36,878 nt of DNA from Clostridiales bacterium (GTDB lineage: Bacteria > Bacillota > Clostridia > Clostridiales > Clostridiaceae), in contig JAAYPK010000004.1 in the NCBI GenBank assembly GCA_012519845.1, positions 1-36,878 of the forward strand, in the 5' to 3' direction. This document shows, piece by piece, positions 1 to 7,887 of this stretch. The notes beneath the pieces were generated by a model, which was not told the origin of the DNA, ran no database searches, and worked only from the letters and a program-made list of their open reading frames with translations. The translations under genes were made by a program, and so were the position numbers. Numbering within the stretch: position 1 is the stretch's first letter; each line of letters starts with the position of its first letter.

Positions 1-2
1 AA

Positions 3-104
3 ATAGAAATTATTTATTTAGCTGATGATATATCTTACAGAAAGTTGTATAGATATAAAGTTAAAGATAATAAATTAGTTTTACTAAATAAAATAGAAAG
101 GTAA
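3..104 (+). CDS. C-terminal fragment of a probable pilin/pseudopilin
   Basis: An open frame runs in from the left edge and ends at the TAA at 102-104, giving the last 33 residues of a protein (ending LVLLNKIER). The frame is open from base 3 and a ribosome binding site for the next gene lies at its end. The fragment has no diagnostic motif. The short charged strand pattern and the three PilM/N/O-like genes directly downstream suggest a minor pilin or pseudopilin, but that is inference from context only. The N-terminus lies outside the window. Confidence 0.45.
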   Translation: MEIIYLADDISYRKLYRYKVKDNKLVLLNKIER

Positions 105-113
105 ATACTATTA

Positions 114-722
114 TTGAAAAAATCAATTATTTATGTAAGTAATAATTATTTAATTTATAATAAGGAATGGTATGATATTAATAGTTTTATAAAAGTACCC
201 AATATGGAAAAGAATAGAATAATTATACTATTAGAGCATCAACTGTATATTAGTACAGGATATATAAAAAAAGGAACTAGTATTAAAGAAATAATACATG
301 AGAATTTTGGTGGTGATGAAAATTATTTAGTTCAATATTTCTATATTAACAAAGGTAAGAAAGCTATTATATATGCTGTTAATGAAAGTAAAAATCTGAT
401 TCCAATTTTAAAAGGATCGGTTAAAACTAAGATTTTACCTATTCAAACTTATGTAGCATCAATAATGAATAAAAAAAATAAAAATAAGAGCTGGAATTTA
501 TTGTTTAAATTTAGAAATGTAATATATTTAATAATGCATAACAGCACAAATATTTATTTTTCTTTTTTTACTGGAAATGAAGAATTATTAATGAGTAAAA
601 TTAATGAACTAAACATAAAAAACAATCTTTATGTGTTAAAGGACTGTAATATTAATATTGGATATAAATATGAAAACATTAGTTTAGGGGACATATTTAA
701 TGAGAAAAACCTATGTAAATAA
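114..722 (+). CDS. Hypothetical protein, possibly PilM/GspL-like (type IV pilus assembly)
   Basis: 202 residues from a TTG start with GAAAGG about 12 nt upstream. It has no signal peptide and no clear membrane segment, so it is probably cytoplasmic. Alternating short strands near the N-terminus, a helix containing LLEHQL (about 40-45) and the strand YLVQYFYINKGKKAIIYAV (about 71-89) resemble the layout of actin-fold PilM/GspL cytoplasmic domains. It is much shorter than PilM (about 350 residues) and I see no ATP-binding motif. Its 3' end overlaps the next gene by 23 nt, and the two following products have the PilN and PilO layout (one N-terminal membrane helix plus a small domain). The PilM-like call rests mainly on that order. 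An unrelated clostridial hypothetical is the alternative. Confidence 0.4.
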   Translation: MKKSIIYVSNNYLIYNKEWYDINSFIKVPNMEKNRIIILLEHQLYISTGYIKKGTSIKEIIHENFGGDENYLVQYFYINKGKKAIIYAVNESKNLIPILKGSVKTKILPIQTYVASIMNKKNKNKSWNLLFKFRNVIYLIMHNSTNIYFSFFTGNEELLMSKINELNIKNNLYVLKDCNINIGYKYENISLGDIFNEKNLCK

Positions 723-1095
723 GGATTTTTTGCCATATACTATTTTAAAAGAAAAAGAGAGTAGAGAGGTAAAAAAAAATAAAAGATTAATACTTATTTT
801 TTTAATTTTATTTTTGGGATTATTACCGTACACCATAAAAGGTTTTTATAAAGAAAAGCCTATTGTAAGAAAAGAGATAAAGGAAGAATATAAATATGAG
901 TCAATTAATAAGTTAACAGAAATACTTGGTATTACAGTATATAGTGAAAAGGGAGAAATAAGTAAAGGAGAATGTTCATTAATAGTAAATGAAGAAGGTA
1001 TAAATAATTATTTGTCTAATAACGGAATAATTAAAATAAAATCTATAGAAAAGTGTGAAGAGAATATGTATAAAATTAAGTTTAAGGTGGAATAA
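700..1095 (+). CDS. Small single-pass membrane protein, PilN-like
   Basis: 131 residues, ATG start with AGGGG about 10 nt upstream inside the preceding gene. Residues about 1-27 are a basic cytoplasmic tail with FLPYTILKEKE, which recalls the N-terminal segment of PilN that contacts PilM. One membrane helix follows (LILIFLILFLGLLPYTI, about 30-46), then an external domain of about 85 residues. Classical PilN is about 180-200 residues, so this is short. Translation is coupled on both sides: 23 nt overlap upstream, and its stop region overlaps the next ATG. The likely role is the inner-membrane assembly platform of a type IV pilus. This is inferred from order and topology, not from a strong family motif. 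Confidence 0.42.
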   Translation: MRKTYVNKDFLPYTILKEKESREVKKNKRLILIFLILFLGLLPYTIKGFYKEKPIVRKEIKEEYKYESINKLTEILGITVYSEKGEISKGECSLIVNEEGINNYLSNNGIIKIKSIEKCEENMYKIKFKVE

Positions 1096-1475
1096 TGAAA
1101 AAATATAATATATATTTATTTATAGTTATATTTCTTTGTATAATGGAAATTACTATAATATTATGTAATATTGATGATAGCAATAAAGTAATTGAAACAA
1201 TAAGTACTAATTATAACAACAAAGAAGTGAAAATAAATGAAATTATCGATTATGTTAATTTAAATGAAATGGGTGAAATAAAAAAAATAACTAATGATAA
1301 TTTAGGTTATTTAGTTGAAATAGAGAAGGTAATTATGTCTCAAGATATTTCACAATTTATAAATGAGAAATATAATAATGAAAAAATATTTGATTATAAA
1401 TTTATTATGAAAAATAAAGAAATAATTTGTAATATTACCATTTTATTTCCTAAGTTTATTAGTAGTATTGCATAA
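1095..1475 (+). CDS. Small single-pass membrane protein, PilO-like
   Basis: 126 residues, ATG start overlapping the end of the previous gene, with AGGTGG just upstream. An N-terminal membrane helix (about 5-26) is followed by a soluble external domain of alternating helices and strands. Topology and position (third after PilM-like and PilN-like) match PilO, which pairs with PilN in the pilus inner-membrane platform. At 126 residues it is clearly shorter than PilO (about 200), and no diagnostic residue is visible. It is the last gene of this group. A 9-bp AT-rich inverted repeat (1482-1490 with 1502-1510) follows but has no U-tract, so termination there is uncertain. Confidence 0.4.
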   Translation: MKKYNIYLFIVIFLCIMEITIILCNIDDSNKVIETISTNYNNKEVKINEIIDYVNLNEMGEIKKITNDNLGYLVEIEKVIMSQDISQFINEKYNNEKIFDYKFIMKNKEIICNITILFPKFISSIA

Positions 1476-1569
1476 ACTTAATTAAGTAAAGATACTTATA
1501 ATTTACTTAAGATAAATAGTAGCTTATTGCATTTATTATATTGTTCTGATAAAATAAAATTGTTGTGCA

Positions 1570-1605
1570 GATAACATTGTTATCAAAATAACATTGTTAT
1601 TATAT
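1570..1605 (+). promoter_or_regulatory. Possible efp promoter overlapped by two tandem palindromes
   Basis: Two copies of the perfect 13-bp palindrome ATAACATTGTTAT lie at 1571-1583 and 1588-1600, 17 bp apart start to start. The first extends to GATAACATTGTTATC (1570-1584). They overlap a possible promoter, TTGTTA (1577-1582) and TATATA (1601-1606, 18-bp spacer), about 95 bp upstream of efp. Another palindrome, TTTTACGTAAAA, lies at 1622-1633. The arrangement looks like an operator; the protein that would bind is unknown. Confidence 0.4.
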
Positions 1606-1700
1606 AAAAAAGTAAATTAATTTTTACGTAAAACGTAGATATTAAGTACCGTTAATTAGGTATTAAAATTGAAACTTATATATTTTGGAGGGATACTCAT

Positions 1701-2258
1701 ATGATTTCAGCAGGAGATTTAAGAAAAGGAACAACTTTTGAGCATGAAGGACAAGTTTATACAGTTATAGACTTTTTACATGTAAAGCCAGGTAAGGGAG
1801 CTGCTTTTGTAAGAACTAAATTAAGAAATGTAATTTCAGGTGGAGTTACTGAAACAACTTTTAACCCAACTGCTAAATTCCAAGAAGCAGTTATAGAAAG
1901 AAAGGAAATGCAATATCTTTATTCAGATGGTGAATTATATTACTTTATGGATCAAGAAACCTTTGAACAAATTCCTTTAAATTATGAAAAAGTAGAAGAT
2001 GCAATAAAATTCTTAAAAGAAAATATGTTTGCAGTAATTAAGTTTTATAAAGGAGATGCTTTTTCAGTAGAAGCTCCAAACTTTGTTGAATTACAAATTA
2101 CTCATTGTGAACCAGGAGTAAAGGGTAATACAGCTACAAACTCATTAAAGCCAGCAACAGTTGAAACTGGTGCAATAGTAAATGTACCTATGTTCGTTAA
2201 TGAAGGTGACGTAATTAGAATTGATACAAGAACTGGGGAATATATGGAAAGAATTTAA
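1701..2258 (+). CDS. efp: Translation elongation factor P
   Basis: 185 residues, the usual EF-P length, with GGAGGG 8 nt before the ATG. EF-P binds between the P and E sites and relieves ribosomes stalled on polyproline stretches. The three beta-barrel domains are recognisable: the KOW-like N-terminal domain carries the loop KPGKGAAF with Lys32 at the tip, where other bacteria place modifications; the C-terminal domain ends with the family signature [22 protein letters not shown] lies next to spoIIIAA in Bacillus too. It appears to be monocistronic, between the palindromic promoter region and a strong terminator. Very secure call. Confidence 0.98.
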   Translation: MISAGDLRKGTTFEHEGQVYTVIDFLHVKPGKGAAFVRTKLRNVISGGVTETTFNPTAKFQEAVIERKEMQYLYSDGELYYFMDQETFEQIPLNYEKVEDAIKFLKENMFAVIKFYKGDAFSVEAPNFVELQITHCEPGVKGNTATNSLKPATVETGAIVNVPMFVNEGDVIRIDTRTGEYMERI

Positions 2259-2272
2259 CCATTAATTTTATT

Positions 2273-2321
2273 AGAGATATTTCAAAATTATTACAATTCT
2301 TTTGAGATATCTTTATTTTTT
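2273..2321 (+). terminator. Rho-independent terminator of efp
   Basis: Inverted repeat with arms AGATATTTCAAAA and TTTTGAGATATCT (one G-U pair), an 11-nt loop, then a T-rich run. Confidence 0.8.
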
Positions 2322-2368
2322 AAAATTTATCTAAGGTTTTATATATACTTTTACAAGGATGTGTTTTT

Positions 2369-2731
2369 GTGAAAAAAATAAAAAATGAAATTAAAATGCT
2401 GAAGGATGATATCTTAAAGATTGAAGATGATAAATATAGTGATGTATTTTCAAAAATTGTTAATATATTAGATAATTTATATAATAAAGTTGAAGAAGTA
2501 ATGGTAAATCAAACTGTAATTGCTGAAAATTTAAATTATATGAATGAGGATATATCAGGACTGCAAGAAGAGCTATTTGAAGAAGTATCTATTGAAGAAT
2601 TAGATGAATTAGAAGAAGAATATAAAGAGATTAATTGTGAAAATTGTGGTAAGACAATTTTCATTGAAGAATCTGCTTTGATAAATAATAATATTAAGTG
2701 TCCATATTGTAATAATAACATAAAAAAATAA
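2369..2731 (+). CDS. CD1247-type coiled-coil protein with C-terminal zinc ribbon
   Basis: 120 residues from a GTG start with AAGGA 9 nt upstream. Residues about 1-85 are acidic and strongly helical with heptad-like spacing (VNILDNLYNKVEEVMV), suggesting a coiled coil. The C-terminus has two Cys pairs, CENC and CPYC, about 25 residues apart, a rubredoxin-like zinc ribbon. It resembles the clostridial family labelled CD1247 N-terminal domain protein, whose function I do not know. There is no membrane segment. It sits alone between two terminators, between efp and the spoIIIA operon. The 61-codon frame on the opposite strand is a shadow of the acidic repeats. Confidence 0.75.
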   Translation: MKKIKNEIKMLKDDILKIEDDKYSDVFSKIVNILDNLYNKVEEVMVNQTVIAENLNYMNEDISGLQEELFEEVSIEELDELEEEYKEINCENCGKTIFIEESALINNNIKCPYCNNNIKK

Positions 2732-2740
2732 TTATTATTA

Positions 2741-2780
2741 ATGCCTTAAGGATTAGTTTTAATCTCTTAAGGCATTTTTT
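2741..2780 (+). terminator. Rho-independent terminator
   Basis: Perfect 10-bp stem ATGCCTTAAG / CTTAAGGCAT with a 15-nt loop, followed directly by six T. It separates the zinc-ribbon gene from spoIIIAA. Confidence 0.9.
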
Positions 2781-2805
2781 CTTTACATATTTACGGAAAG
2801 TTAAT

Positions 2806-2835
2806 GTAATATTTCAAACATACTAACATAATAAT
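2806..2835 (+). promoter_or_regulatory. Possible SigE promoter of the spoIIIA operon
   Basis: AATATT (2808-2813) and CATAATAAT (2827-2835), separated by 13 bp, resemble the mother-cell SigE pattern (ATATT-like -35, CATA-start -10). It lies 30 bp before spoIIIAA, whose Bacillus ortholog is SigE-dependent. The -10 match is only partial. Confidence 0.4.
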
Positions 2836-2864
2836 GAAATATAAAGTTTGGAAGAGGAAGTGAT

Positions 2865-3773
2865 TTGAAGTTGGATGAAGACTTAATTAAAATTTTTCCT
2901 TTAAGTTTATTAGAATATATTAAGAAATATTTAATTAATAATAAATTACAGGAAATTAGAGTTAAAGAAAACAAGCCATGTATATTATTTATAGAAGAAA
3001 GGGAGGTACTAGTAGACTATATAGTAAAAAAAGAAGATATTAAATTTATACTTCAGAAAATTTCCAATTTTTCTTTATATGCATTTGAAGAGGATATAAA
3101 GCAAGGGTTTATAACTATAAAAGGTGGACATAGAGTTGGGCTAGCAGGGGAATGTGTTATGGAGTCTGGAAAAATTAAAACAATAAAAAATATATGTTCT
3201 ATGAATATAAGGATATGTAGAGAAGTAATTGGGTGTTCCAATAAGGTAATAAGATATATATCAGAAAATAATAGTATAAAAAATACATTAATTATTGCAC
3301 CACCAAAGTGTGGTAAGACCACCATCCTTAGGGATATGGCAAGGAATATTTCAGGGCTGGGTAAAAAAGTAACAATAGTTGATGAAAGAAGTGAAATAGC
3401 TGCATGTTATATGGGAGTGCCACAAATGGATGTAGGTATAAGAACAGATGTTTTAGATAATTGTTTGAAATCAGAGGGGATGATTATGGCAATTAGAAGC
3501 CTTTCTCCGGAAGTTATAATTTGTGATGAAATTGGAACAAAGAAGGATATAGAATCTTTAATTATGGCTTTTAATTCAGGTGTTAAAATAATTATTACTC
3601 TTCATGGATTTACAATTAATGATTTTTTTAAAAGGATAGTTTTTAAAGAATTAATTGAAAATTACATTTTAGATAGAATAATAGTTTTAAGTAGTAAAAA
3701 TGGTGTTGGAACTATTGAAGGAGTTTATAAAGTAATGAAAGGAGAAGCAGATAAATGTTTAAAATTATGCTAG
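2865..3773 (+). CDS. spoIIIAA: Stage III sporulation protein AA, secretion-type ATPase
   Basis: 302 residues from a TTG start with AGAGGA closely upstream. SpoIIIAA is the cytoplasmic ATPase of the SpoIIIA-SpoIIQ channel linking mother cell and forespore, related to the ATPases of type II/IV secretion. The P-loop APPKCGKTT (about 145-153) and Walker B VIICDE (about 217-222) are both intact, so it should bind and hydrolyse ATP. LHGFTINDF near residue 245 matches the conserved His box of this family. It is the first gene of eight; its end overlaps spoIIIAB by 19 nt. The opposite-strand frame at 3053-3325 is a shadow. Confidence 0.96.
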   Translation: MKLDEDLIKIFPLSLLEYIKKYLINNKLQEIRVKENKPCILFIEEREVLVDYIVKKEDIKFILQKISNFSLYAFEEDIKQGFITIKGGHRVGLAGECVMESGKIKTIKNICSMNIRICREVIGCSNKVIRYISENNSIKNTLIIAPPKCGKTTILRDMARNISGLGKKVTIVDERSEIAACYMGVPQMDVGIRTDVLDNCLKSEGMIMAIRSLSPEVIICDEIGTKKDIESLIMAFNSGVKIIITLHGFTINDFFKRIVFKELIENYILDRIIVLSSKNGVGTIEGVYKVMKGEADKCLKLC

Positions 3774-4273
3774 CAATTATTGTTTTTTCAATATTTTCTT
3801 ATATAGGTTTTGTTTATGGAGAAAAATTTAGAAAAAGGGTTTTAGATTTAAAAGAATGTTACAAGGGAATTACATTATTACAAAATCAAGTAATTTATAA
3901 TAATACACCATTACCTGAAGCATTTTTAGAGGTTGAAAAAAATCTTAAGAAACCTTATTCAGAAATACTACTTAAAAGCTCCTTTGATTTAACTAATTGT
4001 AACAAAGATAATATTATTGATGCCTTTAAGGATGCATCTTCACATTATATGGATAATATTCATTTAAAGGAGGAAGATTTAAAAGTATTAATTGATTTTT
4101 TATCATCCTTAGGAGATACAGGTATATACTGTCAAGATAAAATTTTCAATATAGCTTTAGAAAACATGAAAAATAACTTAAAAGAAGCAGAGGAATCCTC
4201 ATCTACAAATACTAAACTTTATAGATACTTAGGAATTTGTTTTGGGGCTATGGTAGGAATATTAATAATATAA
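3755..4273 (+). CDS. spoIIIAB: Stage III sporulation protein AB
   Basis: 172 residues with N-terminal and C-terminal membrane helices (about 3-20 and 155-172) around a helical domain. The layout is similar to the GspF domain of type II secretion platforms. The start is the ATG at 3755, with AAGGAG about 10 nt upstream inside spoIIIAA; a second in-frame ATG at 3767 is less well placed. The motif FGEKFRKR-like start (VYGEKFRKRVLDL), seen after the first helix, is usual for SpoIIIAB. It forms the membrane platform next to the SpoIIIAA ATPase. Confidence 0.93.
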   Translation: MFKIMLAIIVFSIFSYIGFVYGEKFRKRVLDLKECYKGITLLQNQVIYNNTPLPEAFLEVEKNLKKPYSEILLKSSFDLTNCNKDNIIDAFKDASSHYMDNIHLKEEDLKVLIDFLSSLGDTGIYCQDKIFNIALENMKNNLKEAEESSSTNTKLYRYLGICFGAMVGILII

Positions 4274-4286
4274 TGGGAGGACAAGG

Positions 4287-4484
4287 ATGCTAGACGTAAG
4301 CATACTTTTTAAAATTGGGGGAGCAGGAATAATTTTAGTTATATTAGATAAAGTTTTGACTAGCAGTGGTAAAAGTGAAATTGCAGCTATTACAAACATA
4401 GCAGGAATAGTAATAATACTTATAATGATTATATCATTAATAAGTGATTTATTTAATGCTGTAAAAACTATGTTTATGTTTTAG
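4287..4484 (+). CDS. spoIIIAC: Stage III sporulation protein AC
   Basis: 65 residues, the family's usual size, with GGGAGG before the ATG. Two membrane helices (about 7-24 and 33-54) with the conserved sequence FKIGGAGIILVILDKVL. It is an integral membrane part of the SpoIIIA complex, located between spoIIIAB and spoIIIAD with 13 and 8 nt gaps. Confidence 0.95.
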   Translation: MLDVSILFKIGGAGIILVILDKVLTSSGKSEIAAITNIAGIVIILIMIISLISDLFNAVKTMFMF

Positions 4485-4492
4485 GTGATGTT

Positions 4493-4876
4493 ATGGAAAT
4501 TATTAAAATCATAGGATTTATATTAATAGCTTTATTTTTTGTACTTTTTTTTAAAGAAAAAAGAAGTGATATAGCTGTATTAATTTCATTAGTAGCAGGG
4601 GTAATTGTTTTTTTATTTTGTTTAAAGGAGCTTGGACAAATAATTAATTTTTTAAAAGCATTATCAGAAAAAGCTGGAATAGATACTGTCTATTTTGGAA
4701 TAATACTTAAAATATTAGCTATTGCATATCTATCATCCTTTGCAAGTGAAATTTGTAAAGATGCAGGTGCTTCAAGTTTATCATCAAAAGTTGAATTTTC
4801 AGGAAAGTTATTTATTTTAATTTTGGCAATACCAATATTAGGCGCTGTCTTAGATTCTATATTACAAATACTGTAG
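4493..4876 (+). CDS. spoIIIAD: Stage III sporulation protein AD
   Basis: 127 residues with four hydrophobic stretches. The segment YFGIILKILAIAYLSSFAS (about 63-81) followed by EICKDAGASSLSSKVE is the recognisable family core. It is homologous in layout to SpoIIIAC and is an integral membrane component of the channel. Its GTGATG ribosome site overlaps the end of spoIIIAC. Operon spacing continues to spoIIIAE. Confidence 0.95.
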   Translation: MEIIKIIGFILIALFFVLFFKEKRSDIAVLISLVAGVIVFLFCLKELGQIINFLKALSEKAGIDTVYFGIILKILAIAYLSSFASEICKDAGASSLSSKVEFSGKLFILILAIPILGAVLDSILQIL

Positions 4877-4884
4877 GTGTGAAA

Positions 4885-6087
4885 ATGAAATTTATAAAAA
4901 AACTTATAATCTTGTTATCAGTAAGCATATTTATATTTTTAACTTTTAATAGTACTGTCAGCTGTAAAGCAGAAGATAAAACAAAAGATAATTATGAGGA
5001 AGAAGTAAAAAAGGTATTAAAGGAAAATAATGAAGAAATTGATCAATTATATAAATATATAAACAAAATGAAAAGTGATATTGAATTAATGAATGAATTA
5101 GATCCAGGAGAATATATTATAAGTTATATAAAAAGTGGGACTGGGAATATTTCTGTAGATAAGGTATTAAAAGCATGTGTAAGTTTAATTTTTAAGGAAG
5201 TTTCAACAGTATTAAAATTTGCTATATCTATGGTTGCAGTTGCAATTTTGTGTACACTTATAAAGAATCTTCAGGATGCATTTACTAGCAAAGGTATATC
5301 AGAAGTAGCTTTTTATGCTTGTTATGTAACGTTAATACTAATTTTATCTAAAAGTTTTTTGATTTCCATATCAGTTGCAAAAGAAGTTATATATGGTATA
5401 TCTAATTTTATGTCAGCAATATTACCTATTTTAATAAGTATGGTTTCATTGTCAGGTGGTGTAGTTCAAGCAGCTATTCTTGATCCGGTAATTTTAAGTG
5501 GAGTAATTTTAATTCCTAAAATATATACAAACGTAATAATTCCACTTATTATGATTAGCTTTATATTACAGTTTGTAAACAACTTATCCGATGAACATAA
5601 AATTAATAACTTATGCAAAATGACAAAGCAGTTTACAATTTGGATTCAAGGTATAGTTATTACAGTTTTTATAGCTATGTTAACAATAAGAGGTATTTCA
5701 GGAAGTACTATAGATGCTGTAACTTTAAAAACAACTAAATTTGCAGTAGATAATTTTGTTCCTATAGTTGGTAAAGCTTTTTCTGATGCTATTACTTCTG
5801 TAGCTAGTTATTCACTAATAATTAAAAATGCTATAAGTTCAATAGGGTTAGTTGTAATTATTTTGATTATCTTATATCCAATTATTAAAATTTTACTTAT
5901 GTCTTTTATTTACAAATTTACAGCAGCTCTTATAGAGCCTATTTCAGATAAAAGAATTACCTCATGTGTACAAGCAGCAGGTGATTCACTAATATTATTA
6001 TTATCATGTGTTCTTAGTGTAAGTTTAATGTTCTTTATTTTACTAGCAGTAATAGCAAACTGTGGAAAATATTTAGTGGGAGCTTAA
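4885..6087 (+). CDS. spoIIIAE: Stage III sporulation protein AE
   Basis: 400 residues counted from the ATG at 4885. A GTG two codons upstream (4879) is also in frame, but the only ribosome site, TAGGTG at 4874-4879, would overlap it, so I prefer the ATG. An N-terminal signal-type helix (about 5-25) is followed by a helical external segment (about 30-90) and then seven or so membrane helices. Family sequences MSAILPILISMVSLSGG and LCKMTKQFTIWIQG are visible. It is the large polytopic membrane protein of the SpoIIIA channel. Confidence 0.96.
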   Translation: MKFIKKLIILLSVSIFIFLTFNSTVSCKAEDKTKDNYEEEVKKVLKENNEEIDQLYKYINKMKSDIELMNELDPGEYIISYIKSGTGNISVDKVLKACVSLIFKEVSTVLKFAISMVAVAILCTLIKNLQDAFTSKGISEVAFYACYVTLILILSKSFLISISVAKEVIYGISNFMSAILPILISMVSLSGGVVQAAILDPVILSGVILIPKIYTNVIIPLIMISFILQFVNNLSDEHKINNLCKMTKQFTIWIQGIVITVFIAMLTIRGISGSTIDAVTLKTTKFAVDNFVPIVGKAFSDAITSVASYSLIIKNAISSIGLVVIILIILYPIIKILLMSFIYKFTAALIEPISDKRITSCVQAAGDSLILLLSCVLSVSLMFFILLAVIANCGKYLVGA

Positions 6088-6089
6088 GG

Positions 6090-6665
6090 ATGGATATAAT
6101 AAATAAATTTGTAATTACTTTAGTATCAACCTTAATATTAATGTCAGCAGTAGAATTAATTTCGCCAGATAATAGTATGAAAAAATATCTTAAATTTGTC
6201 TTAGGATTAATATTAATATCAGTAATGTTGTCGCCAATAATAGAATTTGCAAATAAAGGGGATAAAGTAATTACAACCTTAATTAAAGATTATGAAAAAG
6301 AATTTGAAAGCATAAATTATTCTGAAAGTATAGTTAATAATAAAAATATCAAAGAAGAATCTTTGGTTAAAAATATAAATAGTAATTGTGAAAGAATCCT
6401 TAAAGAAAGATTTATAGACATTGACTTTACATGTGATGCAAAATGTGAAATTGATTATGAAAAAATGACTTTTGATTTAGAGAAAATAGAAATAGAGATT
6501 AAGGATAATAAAGTGAGAAAGATAGAAAAAATACAAATAGGAGAGGCCAAGGACAATAAAGAGAATACTGAAGATGACCTTCAAAAAAAAATAAAGGATT
6601 ACTTAAGCGAAGAACTAAAGATATCAAGGAATAGAATAATAGTTAATTATTCGGAAGGAGGTTAA
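6090..6665 (+). CDS. spoIIIAF: Stage III sporulation protein AF
   Basis: 191 residues, starting 2 nt after spoIIIAE with GGGAG upstream. Two membrane helices at the N-terminus (about 5-22 and 32-50) with the conserved sequence YLKFVLGLILISVML, then a long charged domain outside the membrane that belongs to the ring-forming (RBM/EscJ-like) class. It is one of the ring-forming components between the two membranes of the engulfed forespore. Confidence 0.94.
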   Translation: MDIINKFVITLVSTLILMSAVELISPDNSMKKYLKFVLGLILISVMLSPIIEFANKGDKVITTLIKDYEKEFESINYSESIVNNKNIKEESLVKNINSNCERILKERFIDIDFTCDAKCEIDYEKMTFDLEKIEIEIKDNKVRKIEKIQIGEAKDNKENTEDDLQKKIKDYLSEELKISRNRIIVNYSEGG

Positions 6666-6666
6666 A

Positions 6667-7239
6667 ATGGATAGCAATAAAATCAAGAATGAAATAAAAA
6701 AATTATTGTCAGATAAAAAAGTGAGTAACGTTTTAGCAGTTTTGCTTATAATTTGCTTTATACTTATTGCAATAAATATAATAAGCCCGGATTTTGTAAA
6801 TGCATCTAACAAAGATAACAAAACAACCAATGAAGAAAAAACACCAATTAGTAATAGTCAATATGAAGAACTTGAAAAAACAGAATTAATAAGTATTTTA
6901 AAGAAAATTGATGGAGTAGGAGAAGTTGAAGTTAAGATTAATTTTGAAAGCGATTCAGTAAAAGTACCTGCCTATGAATCAACAAAACAAAATAATACTA
7001 CAGAAGAAACTGATAAAGAAGGTGGAAAAAGAACTAATAGACAAGAAAATGATACATCAAAGGTTGTAATGTCTGATAATGAGCCTTATATTTTACAAAC
7101 TTATAAACCAAAAGTAATGGGAATAGTAGTAGTAGCAGAAGGGGCTAATAATAGTAAAGTAAAGCATGATATAGAAGTTGCTGTTTCAAATCTATATAAT
7201 TTATCAGCAAACAAAGTAAATGTATATTCAATGAAATAA
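6667..7239 (+). CDS. spoIIIAG: Stage III sporulation protein AG
   Basis: 190 residues, with a near-perfect GGAAGGAGG ribosome site. One membrane helix (about 18-37, VLAVLLIICFILIAINII) is followed by a domain with the family sequence GVGEVEVKINFES, an acidic/polar insert (about 100-135), and a second conserved half (GIVVVAEGA, then KVNVYSMK at the end). SpoIIIAG forms the large ring of the feeding tube in Bacillus; the split domain with an insert fits that family. Confidence 0.95.
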   Translation: MDSNKIKNEIKKLLSDKKVSNVLAVLLIICFILIAINIISPDFVNASNKDNKTTNEEKTPISNSQYEELEKTELISILKKIDGVGEVEVKINFESDSVKVPAYESTKQNNTTEETDKEGGKRTNRQENDTSKVVMSDNEPYILQTYKPKVMGIVVVAEGANNSKVKHDIEVAVSNLYNLSANKVNVYSMK

Positions 7240-7278
7240 GTGCATATAATTCAATAGAAAATAATAGGAGGTATAAAA

Positions 7279-7806
7279 ATGACAAAAAAGCAAATGGGAA
7301 TAATATTTACATTATTAGCTTTAATAGTTTGTACAGCTTTATTAGCAGGGAAACTAAATAAACAAGGATTAAATGATCAAACAGAATTAAGTACTTTATT
7401 AACAGAAGATAATTTAGATAAAGATAGTGAATCAGGAGATCAAGAAACATTAAGTACACAAGACTTTTTTTATTCATCAAGAAGTGAAAGAGAACAAAAC
7501 GAAGCAACAACAGTTCAAAATTTAAATGAGCTTATAAATAATGCTAATACTTCAGCAGAAAGAAAGGAAGATGCAAGTAAAGAGCTTCAAAAGTTAATTT
7601 TAAAGCAAGACAAACAAAAGAGTGTAGAATTAAGTATTAAAAATAGTGGATATGATGATGCAATATGTGAAATAGCAGAGGATTTATCTTTTGTAAATAT
7701 AATATTAAAAGCTGATGCTCTTGATGAAAATCAAGGGGCTAATATTCAGGAAATAGTACAAAATGCTTCAAATATAAAAGAAGTTAAAATTGAACTTAAA
7801 AAATAA
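7279..7806 (+). CDS. spoIIIAH: Stage III sporulation protein AH
   Basis: 175 residues with AGGAGG before the ATG. A single membrane anchor (about 6-24) is followed by a polar linker, then a conserved domain from about residue 80 with FFYSSRSEREQNEA just before it. SpoIIIAH binds SpoIIQ from the forespore; its C-terminal domain is YscJ/FliF-like. It closes the operon: the 39-nt gap before it and the new promoter after it (7811-7839) mark the end. No hairpin terminator is visible directly after it. Confidence 0.95.
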   Translation: MTKKQMGIIFTLLALIVCTALLAGKLNKQGLNDQTELSTLLTEDNLDKDSESGDQETLSTQDFFYSSRSEREQNEATTVQNLNELINNANTSAERKEDASKELQKLILKQDKQKSVELSIKNSGYDDAICEIAEDLSFVNIILKADALDENQGANIQEIVQNASNIKEVKIELKK

Positions 7807-7810
7807 TTAA

Positions 7811-7839
7811 TTGTATTATAAATATGTATTTGATATAAT
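7811..7839 (+). promoter_or_regulatory. Probable SigA promoter of yqhY
   Basis: TTGTAT (7811-7816), 17-bp spacer, TATAAT (7834-7839) preceded by TGA, an extended -10. It lies 49 bp upstream of the yqhY start and separates the housekeeping run from the sporulation operon. Confidence 0.6.
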
Positions 7840-7887
7840 TAACATAAGAAAATAGTTTTGATATCAAGACTTAGGAGGTTATGCAAA

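Noticed and set aside
1482-1510. Terminator after the PilO-like gene
   Set aside because: The 9-bp AT-only stem has no U-tract, so I do not call it a terminator.
3053-3325. 90-codon frame on the - strand inside spoIIIAA
   Set aside because: Shadow of a strongly supported gene; no ribosome site or recognisable domain. The same applies to other opposite-strand frames inside folD, ispA, dxs, tlyA, nadK, spoIVB, aroQ, nudF, feoA and dacF.
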